Assembly (NCBI RefSeq): GCF_902859625.1
Contig: NZ_CADIJX010000006.1
Location: 62,001-126,000, forward strand
DNA length: 64,000 nucleotides
Origin: Achromobacter pestifer
GTDB lineage: Bacteria; Pseudomonadota; Gammaproteobacteria; Burkholderiales; Burkholderiaceae_B
Direction: 5' to 3'
Shown: positions 38,796 through 50,802 of the stretch, piece after piece
How positions within the stretch are numbered: position 1 is the stretch's first letter
How the letters are laid out: each line of letters starts with the position of its first letter
Notes under the pieces: model-generated
What the model saw: the letters and a program-made list of their open reading frames with translations, nothing else
Told to the model about the DNA's origin: nothing
The model's database searches: none
Made by a program: the position numbers and the translations under genes

Positions 38796-40065
38796 CCCCG
38801 GTTGGGGTCGTGGGAACAACAATGGCTCCGAGCCGCCGCCTAAGCGGCCTCAAGGCAATGGAGACGGCCCACCCGACCTGGACGAGGTCTGGCGCGATTT
38901 CAATAATCGCATCGGATCCCTGTTCGGTCGCAAGGGCGGTGGCGGTGGTAACAACCGTCCCGGTAACCGTGGTGGCATAACGCCGCCGTCGCCGCGTGGC
39001 GCACGCATCGGCCTGGGCGTCATTGCCCTGGTTGCGGTGGGCATCTGGGCGGCCAGCGGCTTCTACATCGTGCAAGAAGGCCAGGTCGCGGTTGTGACCC
39101 AGTTCGGCAAATATAAAAGCACGTCGCAGGCCGGTTTCCAGTGGCGTCTGCCGTACCCCATTCAAAGCCAGGAGATCGTCAACGTGTCGCAGTTGCGCAC
39201 GTTTGAAGTCGGTTTCCGCGGCGGTTCGCGCAACAAGGTTCTGCCTGAAGCGCTGATGCTCACGACGGACGAGAACATCGTCGACATGCAGTTCGTCGTC
39301 CAGTACCGCCTGCGCGCCGATGGCGCTCCCGATTACCTCTTCATGACGCGCGACCCGGACGAATCCGTCCGCCAGGCCTCTGAAACGGCCATGCGCGAAG
39401 TCGTGGGCAAGCAGTCGATGGACTTCGTGCTGTATGAAGGCCGTACGGCGGTTGCCACGCAAGTGCAGGCGCTGATGCAGCAGATTCTGGATCGCTATCA
39501 AAGCGGTGTGCAGGTCAGCACCGTCGCCATCCAGAACGTGCAGCCGCCCGAGCAGGTGCAAGCCGCGTTCGATGATGCCGTCAAGGCAGGTCAGGACCGC
39601 GAGCGCCAGATCAACGAAGGCCAGGCTTACGCCAACCAGGTCGTGCCGCTGGCCAGTGGTCAGGCTTCCCGCATGACCGAGCAGGCCGAGGGCTACAAGG
39701 CCAAGGTCGTGGGCGATGCCCAGGGTAATACGTCGCGCTTCACCAGCATTCTGGGTGAATACGAGAAAGCGCCGCAGGTCATGCGCCAGCGTATGTACCT
39801 GGAAAGCATGCAGGACATCTTCACGCGCGCCAGCAAGGTCATGGTCGACACCAAGAGCAACAACAACATGTTGTACCTGCCCTTGGACAAGATCATGCAT
39901 CTGGCAGCCCAGGACGCCAGCAAGACCGGCGTCGGTAATCCGGGTTCGCCTGCTTTGATCAGCCCGCCGGTCCAGCCGCCATTGCGTGGCAACGCGGTAC
40001 CGGTGCCTCAATCTTCCGGCAGCAGCAATAGCAACACGCTGCCTCGCGACCGTACGTCGCGCTAA
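38761..40065 (+). CDS. hflK: FtsH protease modulator HflK
   Basis: Encodes 434 aa. The N-terminus is Gly/Asn-rich (GWGRGNNNGSEPPPKRPQGN), followed by a membrane helix (IGLGVIALVAVGIWAASGFY) and a prohibitin/SPFH domain (VVTQFGKYKSTSQAGFQWRLP). HflK with HflC forms a periplasmic cage around FtsH. The ATG at 38761 is chosen for its conserved N-terminus and GGGAAAC upstream; it lies inside hflX. Confidence 0.96.
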   Translation: MPRIIKLFNLNDPGWGRGNNNGSEPPPKRPQGNGDGPPDLDEVWRDFNNRIGSLFGRKGGGGGNNRPGNRGGITPPSPRGARIGLGVIALVAVGIWAASGFYIVQEGQVAVVTQFGKYKSTSQAGFQWRLPYPIQSQEIVNVSQLRTFEVGFRGGSRNKVLPEALMLTTDENIVDMQFVVQYRLRADGAPDYLFMTRDPDESVRQASETAMREVVGKQSMDFVLYEGRTAVATQVQALMQQILDRYQSGVQVSTVAIQNVQPPEQVQAAFDDAVKAGQDRERQINEGQAYANQVVPLASGQASRMTEQAEGYKAKVVGDAQGNTSRFTSILGEYEKAPQVMRQRMYLESMQDIFTRASKVMVDTKSNNNMLYLPLDKIMHLAAQDASKTGVGNPGSPALISPPVQPPLRGNAVPVPQSSGSSNSNTLPRDRTSR

Positions 40066-40083
40066 CCCGGAGGATTCCTGATC

Positions 40084-40986
40084 ATGCAACGTTTTATGCC
40101 CATCCTGGTCGGCCTGCTCATCGTGTTGGCTGCCCTGTCTTCCTGCGTCTTCGTCGTGCGCGAGCGCGACTACGCCCTGGTGTTCTCGCTGGGTGAAGTA
40201 CGCAAGACCATTAGTGAACCCGGCCTGTACTTCAAGGCTCCGCCGCCGTTCCAGAATGTCGTGACGCTCGACAAGCGCATTCTGACCATCGAAACCAACG
40301 AAGCCGAACGCATCCAGACTTCCGAAAAGAAGAACCTGCTGATTGACTCCTACGTCAAGTGGCGTATTGCGGATCCCCGTCAATACTACGTCTCGACGGG
40401 CGGCAATGAGCGCGTTGCGCAAGAGCGCCTGCAAGCGCTGATTCGCGACGCACTGAACGCCTCGGTCAACGTGCGCACGGTGCGTGACGTGGTCTCGACC
40501 GAACGCGACAAGATCATGGCCGAGATTCTGACGAACGTGGCCAAGCGCGCCGAGCCTCTGGGCGTGCAGATCGTTGACGTGCGCTTGCGTCGTATCGAAT
40601 TCGCTCCGGAAATTTCGGAATCGGTGTATCGCCGCATGGAAGCGGAGCGTACGCGCGTCGCCAACGAGCTGCGTTCCATTGGTGCCGCCGAAGGTGAAAA
40701 GATCCGCGCTGAAGCTGACCGCCAACGCGAAGTGATCGTGGCTCAGGCGTATGCCAAGGCCCAGGGCATCATGGGTGAAGGCGACGCCGCCGCGGCGTCG
40801 ATCTACGCGCAGGCCTACGGCAAGAACCCGCAGTTCTACACGTACTACAAGAGCCTGGAAGCCTATCGCGCTTCGTTCTCGAAGCCGGGCGATGTGCTGG
40901 TGGTTGACCCCAGCTCCAGCTTCTTCCAGTTCATGAAGGATCCGGCTGGCGCTGCCTTGGCGCCGGTCACCGTGCCGGCCAAGTAA
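40084..40986 (+). CDS. hflC: FtsH protease modulator HflC
   Basis: Encodes 300 aa. One N-terminal membrane helix (ILVGLLIVLAALSSCVFVV) is followed by an SPFH domain (LGEVRKTISEPGLYFKAPPP) and an Ala/Glu-rich helix (AEADRQREVIVAQAYAKAQG). It is the partner of HflK. A strong GGAGG precedes the ATG, 18 bp after hflK. A strong terminator follows. Confidence 0.97.
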   Translation: MQRFMPILVGLLIVLAALSSCVFVVRERDYALVFSLGEVRKTISEPGLYFKAPPPFQNVVTLDKRILTIETNEAERIQTSEKKNLLIDSYVKWRIADPRQYYVSTGGNERVAQERLQALIRDALNASVNVRTVRDVVSTERDKIMAEILTNVAKRAEPLGVQIVDVRLRRIEFAPEISESVYRRMEAERTRVANELRSIGAAEGEKIRAEADRQREVIVAQAYAKAQGIMGEGDAAAASIYAQAYGKNPQFYTYYKSLEAYRASFSKPGDVLVVDPSSSFFQFMKDPAGAALAPVTVPAK

Positions 40987-41006
40987 GGCGGCGCGTGTAG
41001 CGGAAC

Positions 41007-41036
41007 AAAAGCCCCTTGGTTTCCCAAGGGGCTTTT
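41007..41036 (+). terminator. Intrinsic terminator after hflC
   Basis: AAAAGCCCCTTGG (41007-41019) pairs with CCAAGGGGCTTTT (41024-41036) and the T-run continues. It is a strong terminator of the hfl operon. Confidence 0.9.
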
Positions 41037-41130
41037 TACTGGAAAAATGCCCGGCGATGACGGCGGTTGCGGCAATAGGGGACGCCTTCGCTGGCCAGTA
41101 ATCCTGGCTGGCGCTGGCGGCTGACTCATG

Positions 41131-41136
41131 TACAAT
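41131..41136 (+). promoter_or_regulatory. Candidate -10 upstream of hisZ
   Basis: TACAAT lies about 27 bases before a second strong terminator hairpin. No convincing -35 is seen, so this is tentative. Confidence 0.35.
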
Positions 41137-41162
41137 ACCCCGTAAGCTAGAAAACATTCCGC

Positions 41163-41196
41163 AGCGGCTGAGCGGGCTTACGCCCCCTCAGCCGCT
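41163..41196 (+). terminator. Terminator-like hairpin in the hisZ leader (possible small RNA or attenuator)
   Basis: AGCGGCTGAG (41163-41172) and CTCAGCCGCT (41187-41196) pair perfectly; an inner GGGC/GCCC stem extends the hairpin around TTAC. TTTTTCG follows. It lies 126 bases beyond the hflC terminator and 54 before hisZ, so it is not needed to end the hfl operon. Confidence 0.7.
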
Positions 41197-41249
41197 TTTT
41201 CGTTTGGGCGACGCCCATGCATCACTTGGCGTTATTCAGGTAAACATTC

Positions 41250-42407
41250 ATGGGTAACTGGTTGCTGCCCGAGAGCCTTGCCGACGTACTTCCGGCAGAG
41301 GCCCGGCGCATCGAGGAACTGCGTCGCGAACTTCTCGATTTGTACCGTACTTACGGCTTCGAGCTGGTCGCGCCGCCCCTGGTCGAATACATCGATTCGT
41401 TGCTGTCCGGTACCGGCAGTGATTTGGATCTGCGCACGTGCAAGCTGGTCGACCAGCTGACCGGCCGCACGCTGGGCGTGCGGGCGGACATGACTCCTCA
41501 GGTCACGCGCATCGATGCGCACTTGTTGAACCGCGCCGGCGTGACCCGCCTGTGCTATTGCGGCAACGTGTTGCATGCCCGTCCGGCGGACTTGCTGTCC
41601 AGCCGCGAGCTGTTGCAGATCGGCGCCGAGATCTACGGCCACGCCGGTTTTGAAGCCGATCTGGAAATCATTCAGCTTGTGCTCGAAACCGTGGCCATCG
41701 CCGGAGTGCGCAACCCCCGTCTGGACTTGTGCCATTCGGGTGTGGTTCGCGCCATTCTGGAGTCGGATCCGGCTGCGGTATCGGTGTCGCAGGAAATCAT
41801 CCGCCTGCTGCGCGAGAAAGACGTGCCGGGCCTGGGTGAGTTGGCTCAGCGGGCGCCCGGCATGCGGGAAGAAACGCTGAAGGCGTTGCAGTTGCTGCCG
41901 AATTTGTATGGCGGAGCGGAAGTGCTGAAGGTGGCACGCCGTGATCTGCCGCTGTTGCCTGGTGTCGCTGCGGCACTGGATGCCTTGCAGGTGGTGGTGG
42001 ACGCGATGCCGAACGTGGCATTCAGCGTCGACTTGGCCGATGTCGGGGGCTATGGCTACCACTCCGGCGTCAAGTTCGCGTTGTACGCCGAAGGTTGGCA
42101 TGACGCATTGGTCAGCGGTGGCCGGTATGACGACGTTAGCCGGGCCTTTGGCCGAGCGCGTCCTGCCACCGGTTTCAGTCTGGATTTACGCAAACTGGCG
42201 GCAGGTTTGCCGCCAGCGGAACGGGCGCGTGCGGTTCGCGCGCCCTGGGGGCAGGCCCCCGCTCTGACCGAGGCGGTTCGCCGCCTGCGCCGGTCAGGGG
42301 AAATTGTCGTTCAGGTATTGCCCGGTCACGAGCAGGATCAGGACGAATTTGTTTGCGATCGCGAGCTGGCACTGCAAGATGGTGCCTGGACGGTCAGAAC
42401 GCTGTGA
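41250..42407 (+). CDS. hisZ: ATP phosphoribosyltransferase regulatory subunit
   Basis: Encodes 385 aa. It is a HisRS paralogue that partners the short form of HisG in the first step of histidine synthesis. It shows HisRS-like blocks ([20 protein letters not shown] and [17 protein letters not shown]) but lacks the C-terminal anticodon-binding domain, distinguishing it from hisS at 31654. It precedes purA, the usual betaproteobacterial order. Its presence implies that this genome has short-form HisG. Confidence 0.93.
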   Translation: MGNWLLPESLADVLPAEARRIEELRRELLDLYRTYGFELVAPPLVEYIDSLLSGTGSDLDLRTCKLVDQLTGRTLGVRADMTPQVTRIDAHLLNRAGVTRLCYCGNVLHARPADLLSSRELLQIGAEIYGHAGFEADLEIIQLVLETVAIAGVRNPRLDLCHSGVVRAILESDPAAVSVSQEIIRLLREKDVPGLGELAQRAPGMREETLKALQLLPNLYGGAEVLKVARRDLPLLPGVAAALDALQVVVDAMPNVAFSVDLADVGGYGYHSGVKFALYAEGWHDALVSGGRYDDVSRAFGRARPATGFSLDLRKLAAGLPPAERARAVRAPWGQAPALTEAVRRLRRSGEIVVQVLPGHEQDQDEFVCDRELALQDGAWTVRTL

Positions 42408-42411
42408 CTAA

Positions 42412-43779
<1,368 letters not shown>

Positions 43780-43796
43780 CATCGGGTTAATATTCC

Positions 43797-43833
43797 AAAG
43801 GCCGCCGCCGGTCTCATACCGGCGGCGGCCTTT
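43797..43833 (+). terminator. Very strong hairpin terminator between purA and the phosphoribosyltransferase gene
   Basis: AAAGGCCGCCGCCGGT (43797-43812) and ACCGGCGGCGGCCTTT (43818-43833) form a perfect 16-bp stem with a 5-base loop, followed by TT. It should separate purA expression from the next gene. Confidence 0.9.
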
Positions 43834-43862
43834 TCGTATCTTTAAGCAGGAGATGCTTGCCT

Positions 43863-44405
43863 ATGAGCACGCCGACCAATGATGACAGCCATCTGTGGGT
43901 GACGTGGGACGATTACAACCGCTTGATCGAACGCCTTACCTTGCAGGTGCATCAATCGGGATGGAAGTTCGACAAGATTCTTTGTCTGGCGCGCGGCGGT
44001 ATGCGCGTCGGTGATGTGATGTCCCGTATTTTCGATGTGCCGCTGGGTATCCTGGCCACGAGCAGCTACCGCGAAGCCGCAGGCACCAAGCAGGGCGACA
44101 TGGATATTGCCCAGTTCATCACCATTACGCGCGGTACGCTGTCCGGGCGAGTGTTGCTGGTGGACGACATGGTCGATACCGGCAAGACCTTCAACAAGGT
44201 TTATGACCACCTGAAGCGCCAGTTTGCCGATATCACCGAGCTGCGAAGCGCGGTGCTGTGGTGGAAGGGGCATTCGCAGGCAACGCCCGACTACTACGTC
44301 GACAAGCTGCCGACGAACCCCTGGATCCACCAGCCGTTCGAGGACTATGACAGCCTGCGTCCGCATCAGCTCGAAGCCTGGATCCGCAAGGGTTCCAAGA
44401 GCTGA
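43863..44405 (+). CDS. Phosphoribosyltransferase family protein
   Basis: Encodes 180 aa. The type I PRTase PRPP loop is VLLVDDMVDTGKTF, and WKFDKILCLARGGMRVGDVM holds the pyrophosphate loop. The fold is that of hypoxanthine/xanthine-guanine phosphoribosyltransferases; the exact base is unknown. AGGAGA lies 9 bases before the ATG at 43863. Location after purA suggests a purine-salvage role, but a strong terminator separates them. Confidence 0.88.
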   Translation: MSTPTNDDSHLWVTWDDYNRLIERLTLQVHQSGWKFDKILCLARGGMRVGDVMSRIFDVPLGILATSSYREAAGTKQGDMDIAQFITITRGTLSGRVLLVDDMVDTGKTFNKVYDHLKRQFADITELRSAVLWWKGHSQATPDYYVDKLPTNPWIHQPFEDYDSLRPHQLEAWIRKGSKS

Positions 44406-44836
44406 AGCCGGTGTGGTTAAGGGGAGGGGCGTCTTGGCGGCCTTTCGGTGCCAAGCGTCCCTCCTAGTAGTCAAAGTAGTCGTGACCATGCTAGAATCGC
44501 TGGTTATCGCTAAACCGAACTTGGCTTGTTACTCTTTGGGTAGTCTTTGGGTAACGGAAACAGCCAGCGGAAACCCAGGAAATGGATAGAAAAGGCCAGA
44601 TAGAAATGGCCGCGCGCGCGTCGTGCAGCAATGTCTAGCCTAGTCCCGGGTTGCGCTTTCCAGGTTTCTCGTTTCCGCGGTACTTCCTTTGTTGTTGTGG
44701 TTGCGTGTCTGGTTCGCCAGTGCATGCCCATGGGACGAAGGGATGTTTTGCGGATCTGGGGCCCCGGCAGCGTTGCTGGTAAGCAAGCCAGGTTTGTCAT
44801 CAACTTTTGTTACCCTACAAGCAGGCCAATTACTTT
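44406..44836. other. Intergenic region upstream of rpsU
   Basis: About 430 bp. It contains a hairpin after the phosphoribosyltransferase gene, an extended -10 TGCTAGAAT at 44489-44497 and a long leader (about 330 bases) before rpsU. The leader is unusually T-rich near 44660-44720 (TTTCTCGTTTCC and TTTGTTGTTGTGG). No ORF is convincing. Confidence 0.45.
44423..44464 (+). terminator. Hairpin after the phosphoribosyltransferase gene
   Basis: GGAGGGGCGTCTTGGC (44423-44438) pairs with GCCAAGCGTCCCTCC (44450-44464) apart from one G-A mismatch and one bulge. There is no T-run, so it may be a terminator or an RNA 3'-end stabiliser. Confidence 0.5.
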
Positions 44837-45049
44837 ATGCCTATCGTTCGACTGAAGGAAAACGAACCGTTTGAAGCCGCTCTGCGCCGCTTCAAGCGCA
44901 CCATCGAAAAGACCGGTTTGCTCACCGAGCTGCGTTCGCGCGAGTTCTATGAGAAGCCCACGGCCGAGCGCAAGCGCAAGCATGCCGCCGCTGTGAAGCG
45001 CCACTACAAGCGCATCCGTAGCCAACAACTGCCCCCGCGCCTGTATTGA
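44837..45049 (+). CDS. rpsU: 30S ribosomal protein S21
   Basis: Encodes 70 aa, the normal bS21 length. [20 protein letters not shown] and [16 protein letters not shown] are characteristic. It helps initiation on the 30S subunit. It heads the conserved rpsU-dnaG-rpoD macromolecular synthesis group, with dnaG starting 19 bp later. Confidence 0.97.
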   Translation: MPIVRLKENEPFEAALRRFKRTIEKTGLLTELRSREFYEKPTAERKRKHAAAVKRHYKRIRSQQLPPRLY

Positions 45050-45068
45050 TTTTTGATTCCCGAATCTA

Positions 45069-47123
45069 TTGATTCCAGAATCATTCATCCAGGATCTACT
45101 CGCCCGAGTCGACGTTGTCGACGTAGTCGGGCGATACGTGCAGTTGCGAAAGGGTGGGGCCAATTTACTTGGCCTGTGCCCCTTTCATAACGAAAAAAGT
45201 CCGTCGTTCACTGTCAGCCCCACGAAGCAGTTCTATCACTGTTTCGGCTGTGGAGCGCATGGCAGCGCCATCACTTTCCTGATGGAGCATACGGGCACCA
45301 GTTTCCCCGAAGCCGTGCGCACGCTCGCGGCTTCGGCGGGAATGACGGTTCCCGAAGAAAATCGTAGTCCACGCCAGCAGCAGGAATCCGCGCGCCGCAA
45401 GGTCGAGGAATCCCGCCATACGCAGGTGCTGGATGCCGCTCAGGCGCATTATCTGAAGCAGTTGCGTGCATCGCCGGCGGCGATCCGCTACCTGAAGCAG
45501 CGCGGCCTGACTGGCGAAATTGCGGCACATTTTGGCTTGGGCTGGTCGGGCACCGACCGCCATGGCCTGTCGCAGGTTTTTTCCAATTACGAAGACCCCA
45601 CCTTGGTGGAGTCCGGGCTGGTCATTGAGTCCGAGGATGGGCGTCGCTACGACCGTTTTCGTGAACGCATCATGTTTCCGATCCGCAATGTGCGGGGCAG
45701 TTTGATCGGATTCGGTGGACGCATCATTGGCAAGGGCGAGCCCAAGTATCTGAATTCTCCTGAAACCCCCCTGTTTTCCAAGGGCCATGAGCTCTACGGT
45801 CTCTGGGAGGCACGCCAGTCCATCCGCCAGGAAGGGCAGGTGATCGTGGTTGAAGGCTACATGGACGTCGTAGGCCTGGCACAGCAAGGCATCGCGAATG
45901 CGGTCGCCACGTTGGGCACGGCAACAACGCCGGATCATGTGAAGAAGCTGCTGCGCGCCAGTGACAAGGTGATCTTCAGCTTTGATGGAGACGGAGCCGG
46001 CCGACGTGCCGCATGGCGCGCGTTGCAGGGTTGCCTGCCCGTGCTGCGGGACGATATCGCAATTCGTTTCCTGTTTTTGCCCTCCGAGCATGACCCGGAT
46101 TCTTATGTCCGCGAATTGGGTGCGGAGGCCTTCCGCGCTTGTTTGGCTGATGCGGTGGCGCTATCGCGCTTCCTGTTGGACGAACTGGCGTCGCGGCACA
46201 ACATGAATGAAGCTGAAGGGCGTGCCAGTTGCCTGCACGAAGCCAAGCCGCTGCTGGCGGCTATTCCCGAATGTGCGCTGCGTGTGCAGATCGAACGGGA
46301 AATGGCCAAGCTGGTGCAACTGACGCCCGAAGAAATGGCGCAGATTCTGGCGCAACAGCCGGCCAAGCCATTTGCACCGGCATCGGCGCCCAAAGCGGCG
46401 ACGAACGAGGCGGCAGCGGCGGCCCGAGTGAGTCACGAAGACAGTTACCCAGATATGGGCTATGACTTTGCGGGTCATGATTTTCAAGACATTCCCGCAG
46501 ATGAACCGGATTTTGCCGATTACGGCCATTTCCCCATGCAAGGTGGCGAATCGGCGGGCGGCGGCGGCCAGCGCGCGGGCGGCAAGCAGGAATGGAAGGG
46601 CAAGAGCGATTGGAAGAGCAAGGGCGATTGGAAAGGCGGCAAAGGTAACTGGAAAGGGCGTCGGGATAACGACGTGGGCGGTTTTGAAGGCCGCCGCACC
46701 ATGCCGTCATTGGCCAAGCGCTTGCTTGGTTTGTTGTTGGCACATCCCGAATTGGTGGATTCCATGGGGGACCAGCAACTTGAAGTCATCGACCATGGCC
46801 CCCATCTAGGATTAGTAAGGGACTTGATCATGCTGGCGCAATCCAGTGGCGCGCGGCATGTGGGCGCCTTGCTGGAAGCGGCTGACCCCGATTCGGATCT
46901 GGCGACGGTGCTGAAGGGACTGCGAGCAGATATCTTGTCCCAGGAAGACCTGCCGGATCCGCAGACCGAATGGGATGACGCCCTGCGCCGCATCGAATTT
47001 GACTCGGCCAAGCTGGAAATGGCCAAGCTGGCTGCTGCGGGATTGTCGACGGATGATGCGCGCAAGCGCTATCTGGAGCTATCAAGCCGGATGTCGGTGC
47101 TGAAAGGTGCCGGGATACGCTAA
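45069..47123 (+). CDS. dnaG: DNA primase with an unusual W/K-rich linker
   Basis: Encodes 684 aa from a TTG start without a clear ribosome-binding site, suggesting weak or rpsU-coupled translation. The CHC2 zinc finger uses Cys37, His40, Cys58 and Cys61. The Toprim core shows VVEGYMDVVGLA and SFDGDGAGRR. A C-terminal DnaB-binding helical domain ends the protein (ARKRYLELSSRMSVLKGAG). Between the core and that domain, residues about 455-537 are low-complexity: first acidic and aromatic (DMGYDFAGHDFQDIPADEPD), then basic (EWKGKSDWKSKGDWK and GNWKGRRD). This makes it longer than typical primases of about 580-650 aa. It makes the RNA primers for replication. Confidence 0.96.
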   Translation: MIPESFIQDLLARVDVVDVVGRYVQLRKGGANLLGLCPFHNEKSPSFTVSPTKQFYHCFGCGAHGSAITFLMEHTGTSFPEAVRTLAASAGMTVPEENRSPRQQQESARRKVEESRHTQVLDAAQAHYLKQLRASPAAIRYLKQRGLTGEIAAHFGLGWSGTDRHGLSQVFSNYEDPTLVESGLVIESEDGRRYDRFRERIMFPIRNVRGSLIGFGGRIIGKGEPKYLNSPETPLFSKGHELYGLWEARQSIRQEGQVIVVEGYMDVVGLAQQGIANAVATLGTATTPDHVKKLLRASDKVIFSFDGDGAGRRAAWRALQGCLPVLRDDIAIRFLFLPSEHDPDSYVRELGAEAFRACLADAVALSRFLLDELASRHNMNEAEGRASCLHEAKPLLAAIPECALRVQIEREMAKLVQLTPEEMAQILAQQPAKPFAPASAPKAATNEAAAAARVSHEDSYPDMGYDFAGHDFQDIPADEPDFADYGHFPMQGGESAGGGGQRAGGKQEWKGKSDWKSKGDWKGGKGNWKGRRDNDVGGFEGRRTMPSLAKRLLGLLLAHPELVDSMGDQQLEVIDHGPHLGLVRDLIMLAQSSGARHVGALLEAADPDSDLATVLKGLRADILSQEDLPDPQTEWDDALRRIEFDSAKLEMAKLAAAGLSTDDARKRYLELSSRMSVLKGAGIR

Positions 47124-47899
47124 ATGCGCTAAAATCAAGGGTTGTCCGCTAGCCCAGTGATCGGTTGCCAGCATGGCGACTACGGCCGGGGGTAGGGCAG
47201 CAGTGGCAGTAGTGCGGGATGCACGGATATTTGTATAGATGATCGAAGGTTCCCGGCCGATTTCGGGTAGATTCATGTGCCCCATTTGCCCCATTGGCGC
47301 GTTTTCAGTCGATAACAGCTTAATTCTTCTTGAATGTGCTGATAGTCCTGGCGCGAATGTGGGGCAGGGTCTGGGGAATGAGCGGAAAGTGCCAGGAAGG
47401 TGGAATCTATTCTGACTGGCGGAATCTAATTCGGTAGTGAAGTTTTAAAGATGTGTAGTGCAGTTTGGCCCGCAGAAATTATCAGGTTCGCGCGTCAAAT
47501 TTGTTACATAGTTAATTAATATAGCTGATAGCTGAGCGGTGAATCAGGCAGTTCAGTAGCGAGTCGTTTCGCGTAGCGTTAGTGGTCGGGTGCTGTGTCT
47601 ACATAAGCTGCTAGGGGCATGTCCCCATAAGCAAGCAAAGCCTATTTATAGGCAGGCAGCCCCCCCAAACGTCCGGAACCCGCCACGGAATGAGGTCATG
47701 CACGTCAAGCGCCCGAACGGTATTGCACCGCAAAGGCGCCAAGCGGGCTCGCAAGAGCCGGTGCTGCGAACAACGCAGCCGCGTGGTCTCTGCCAGTTCA
47801 CCAGTTTTACCCGTATCTGCGCCGCGCTGGGCCACCGTCCAGGGCGGCTTTGTACGGTGCAACATGCCCAAACGGGTTGCGACGACCACGGAAGCGACT
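47124..47899. other. Long intergenic/leader region between dnaG and rpoD
   Basis: About 775 bp with an in-frame extension of rpoD only in the last 210 bases. The middle (47420-47530) is AT-richer than its surroundings. It contains GGAATCTA twice (47402 and 47421), a perfect GCCTAT-TT-ATAGGC palindrome (47640-47653) and a TGCCCCATT tandem pair near 47278-47295. rpoD probably has its own promoters here, but I could not choose one with confidence. Confidence 0.45.
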
Positions 47900-50167
<2,268 letters not shown>

Positions 50168-50174
50168 GTTACCT

Positions 50175-50253
<79 letters not shown>

Positions 50254-50279
50254 AAGAAATCCTGCGAAATCAGGTACCT

Positions 50280-50303
50280 ACAGCCGCCAGCAATGGCGGC
50301 TGT
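50280..50303 (+). terminator. Terminator after the tRNA
   Basis: ACAGCCGCCA (50280-50289) and TGGCGGCTGT (50294-50303) pair perfectly around GCAA, followed by TTCGTTT. It would end a joint rpoD-tRNA transcript. Confidence 0.85.
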
Positions 50304-50437
50304 TTCGTTTCCGGGCAGAACCTTCCCAGGATCAACGCTTCACAATGATCCCGCCAGCCCCCGTGCTCAAGGCTCCATGGCGCACAGAGCATCCCATTTG
50401 TCATCGAAGTACGATGAGACAAATAAGGAGGCTAGGC

Positions 50438-50680
50438 ATGAAGGAAATCTCTGTTGTCCGTTCATTTCACGGCTGGACTTACGTCATTGGCGTTTCACGC
50501 TTGCACGATGATGCCGGTTGGGGAGTATTCGTCACCGACATCAGTGGGCCTGAAGGGGAGCGCATGGATGACATTGATGATAGAGACAGCGCATACGAAA
50601 GCCCGGATGAAGCACTTGCCTGCGCAAACTCGCTGATGAGAGACGCAATCCAGAGAGCAGGGACGGCGCCAGAAAATTAG
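50438..50680 (+). CDS. Small conserved-looking hypothetical protein
   Basis: Encodes 80 aa. The ATG at 50438 is supported by a strong AAGGAGG 7 bases upstream. The protein starts MKEISVVRSFHGWTYVIGVS and continues with WGVFVTDISGPEGERMDDID, then an amphipathic helix (SPDEALACANSLMRDAIQRA). It is acidic, with no signal peptide, and I do not recognise the family. The strong ribosome-binding site and codon use suggest a real gene. Confidence 0.65.
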   Translation: MKEISVVRSFHGWTYVIGVSRLHDDAGWGVFVTDISGPEGERMDDIDDRDSAYESPDEALACANSLMRDAIQRAGTAPEN

Positions 50681-50802
50681 GTCGAGGTTATATCGGCCTT
50701 CCCTCGGCAGTCGGGACACGCCATCGCCAGCAGGGCGATTTGCCAATCGCGCCGCGCCCGCTGTCAGCCATCCGTCGGCCTCCCCAGAGTACGATTTGCG
50801 GC

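Noticed and set aside
38557-41157. An 866-aa open frame opposite hflX, hflK and hflC
   Set aside because: It spans several well-supported plus-strand genes and their terminator, so it is a chance frame.
47320-47360. A heat-shock (sigma-32) promoter for rpoD
   Set aside because: CTTGAA is present, but no CCCAT-type -10 lies at the proper distance.
47640-47653. GCCTATTTATAGGC palindrome as an operator or terminator
   Set aside because: It is short, has no T-run and no nearby repeat; nothing links it to a known regulator.
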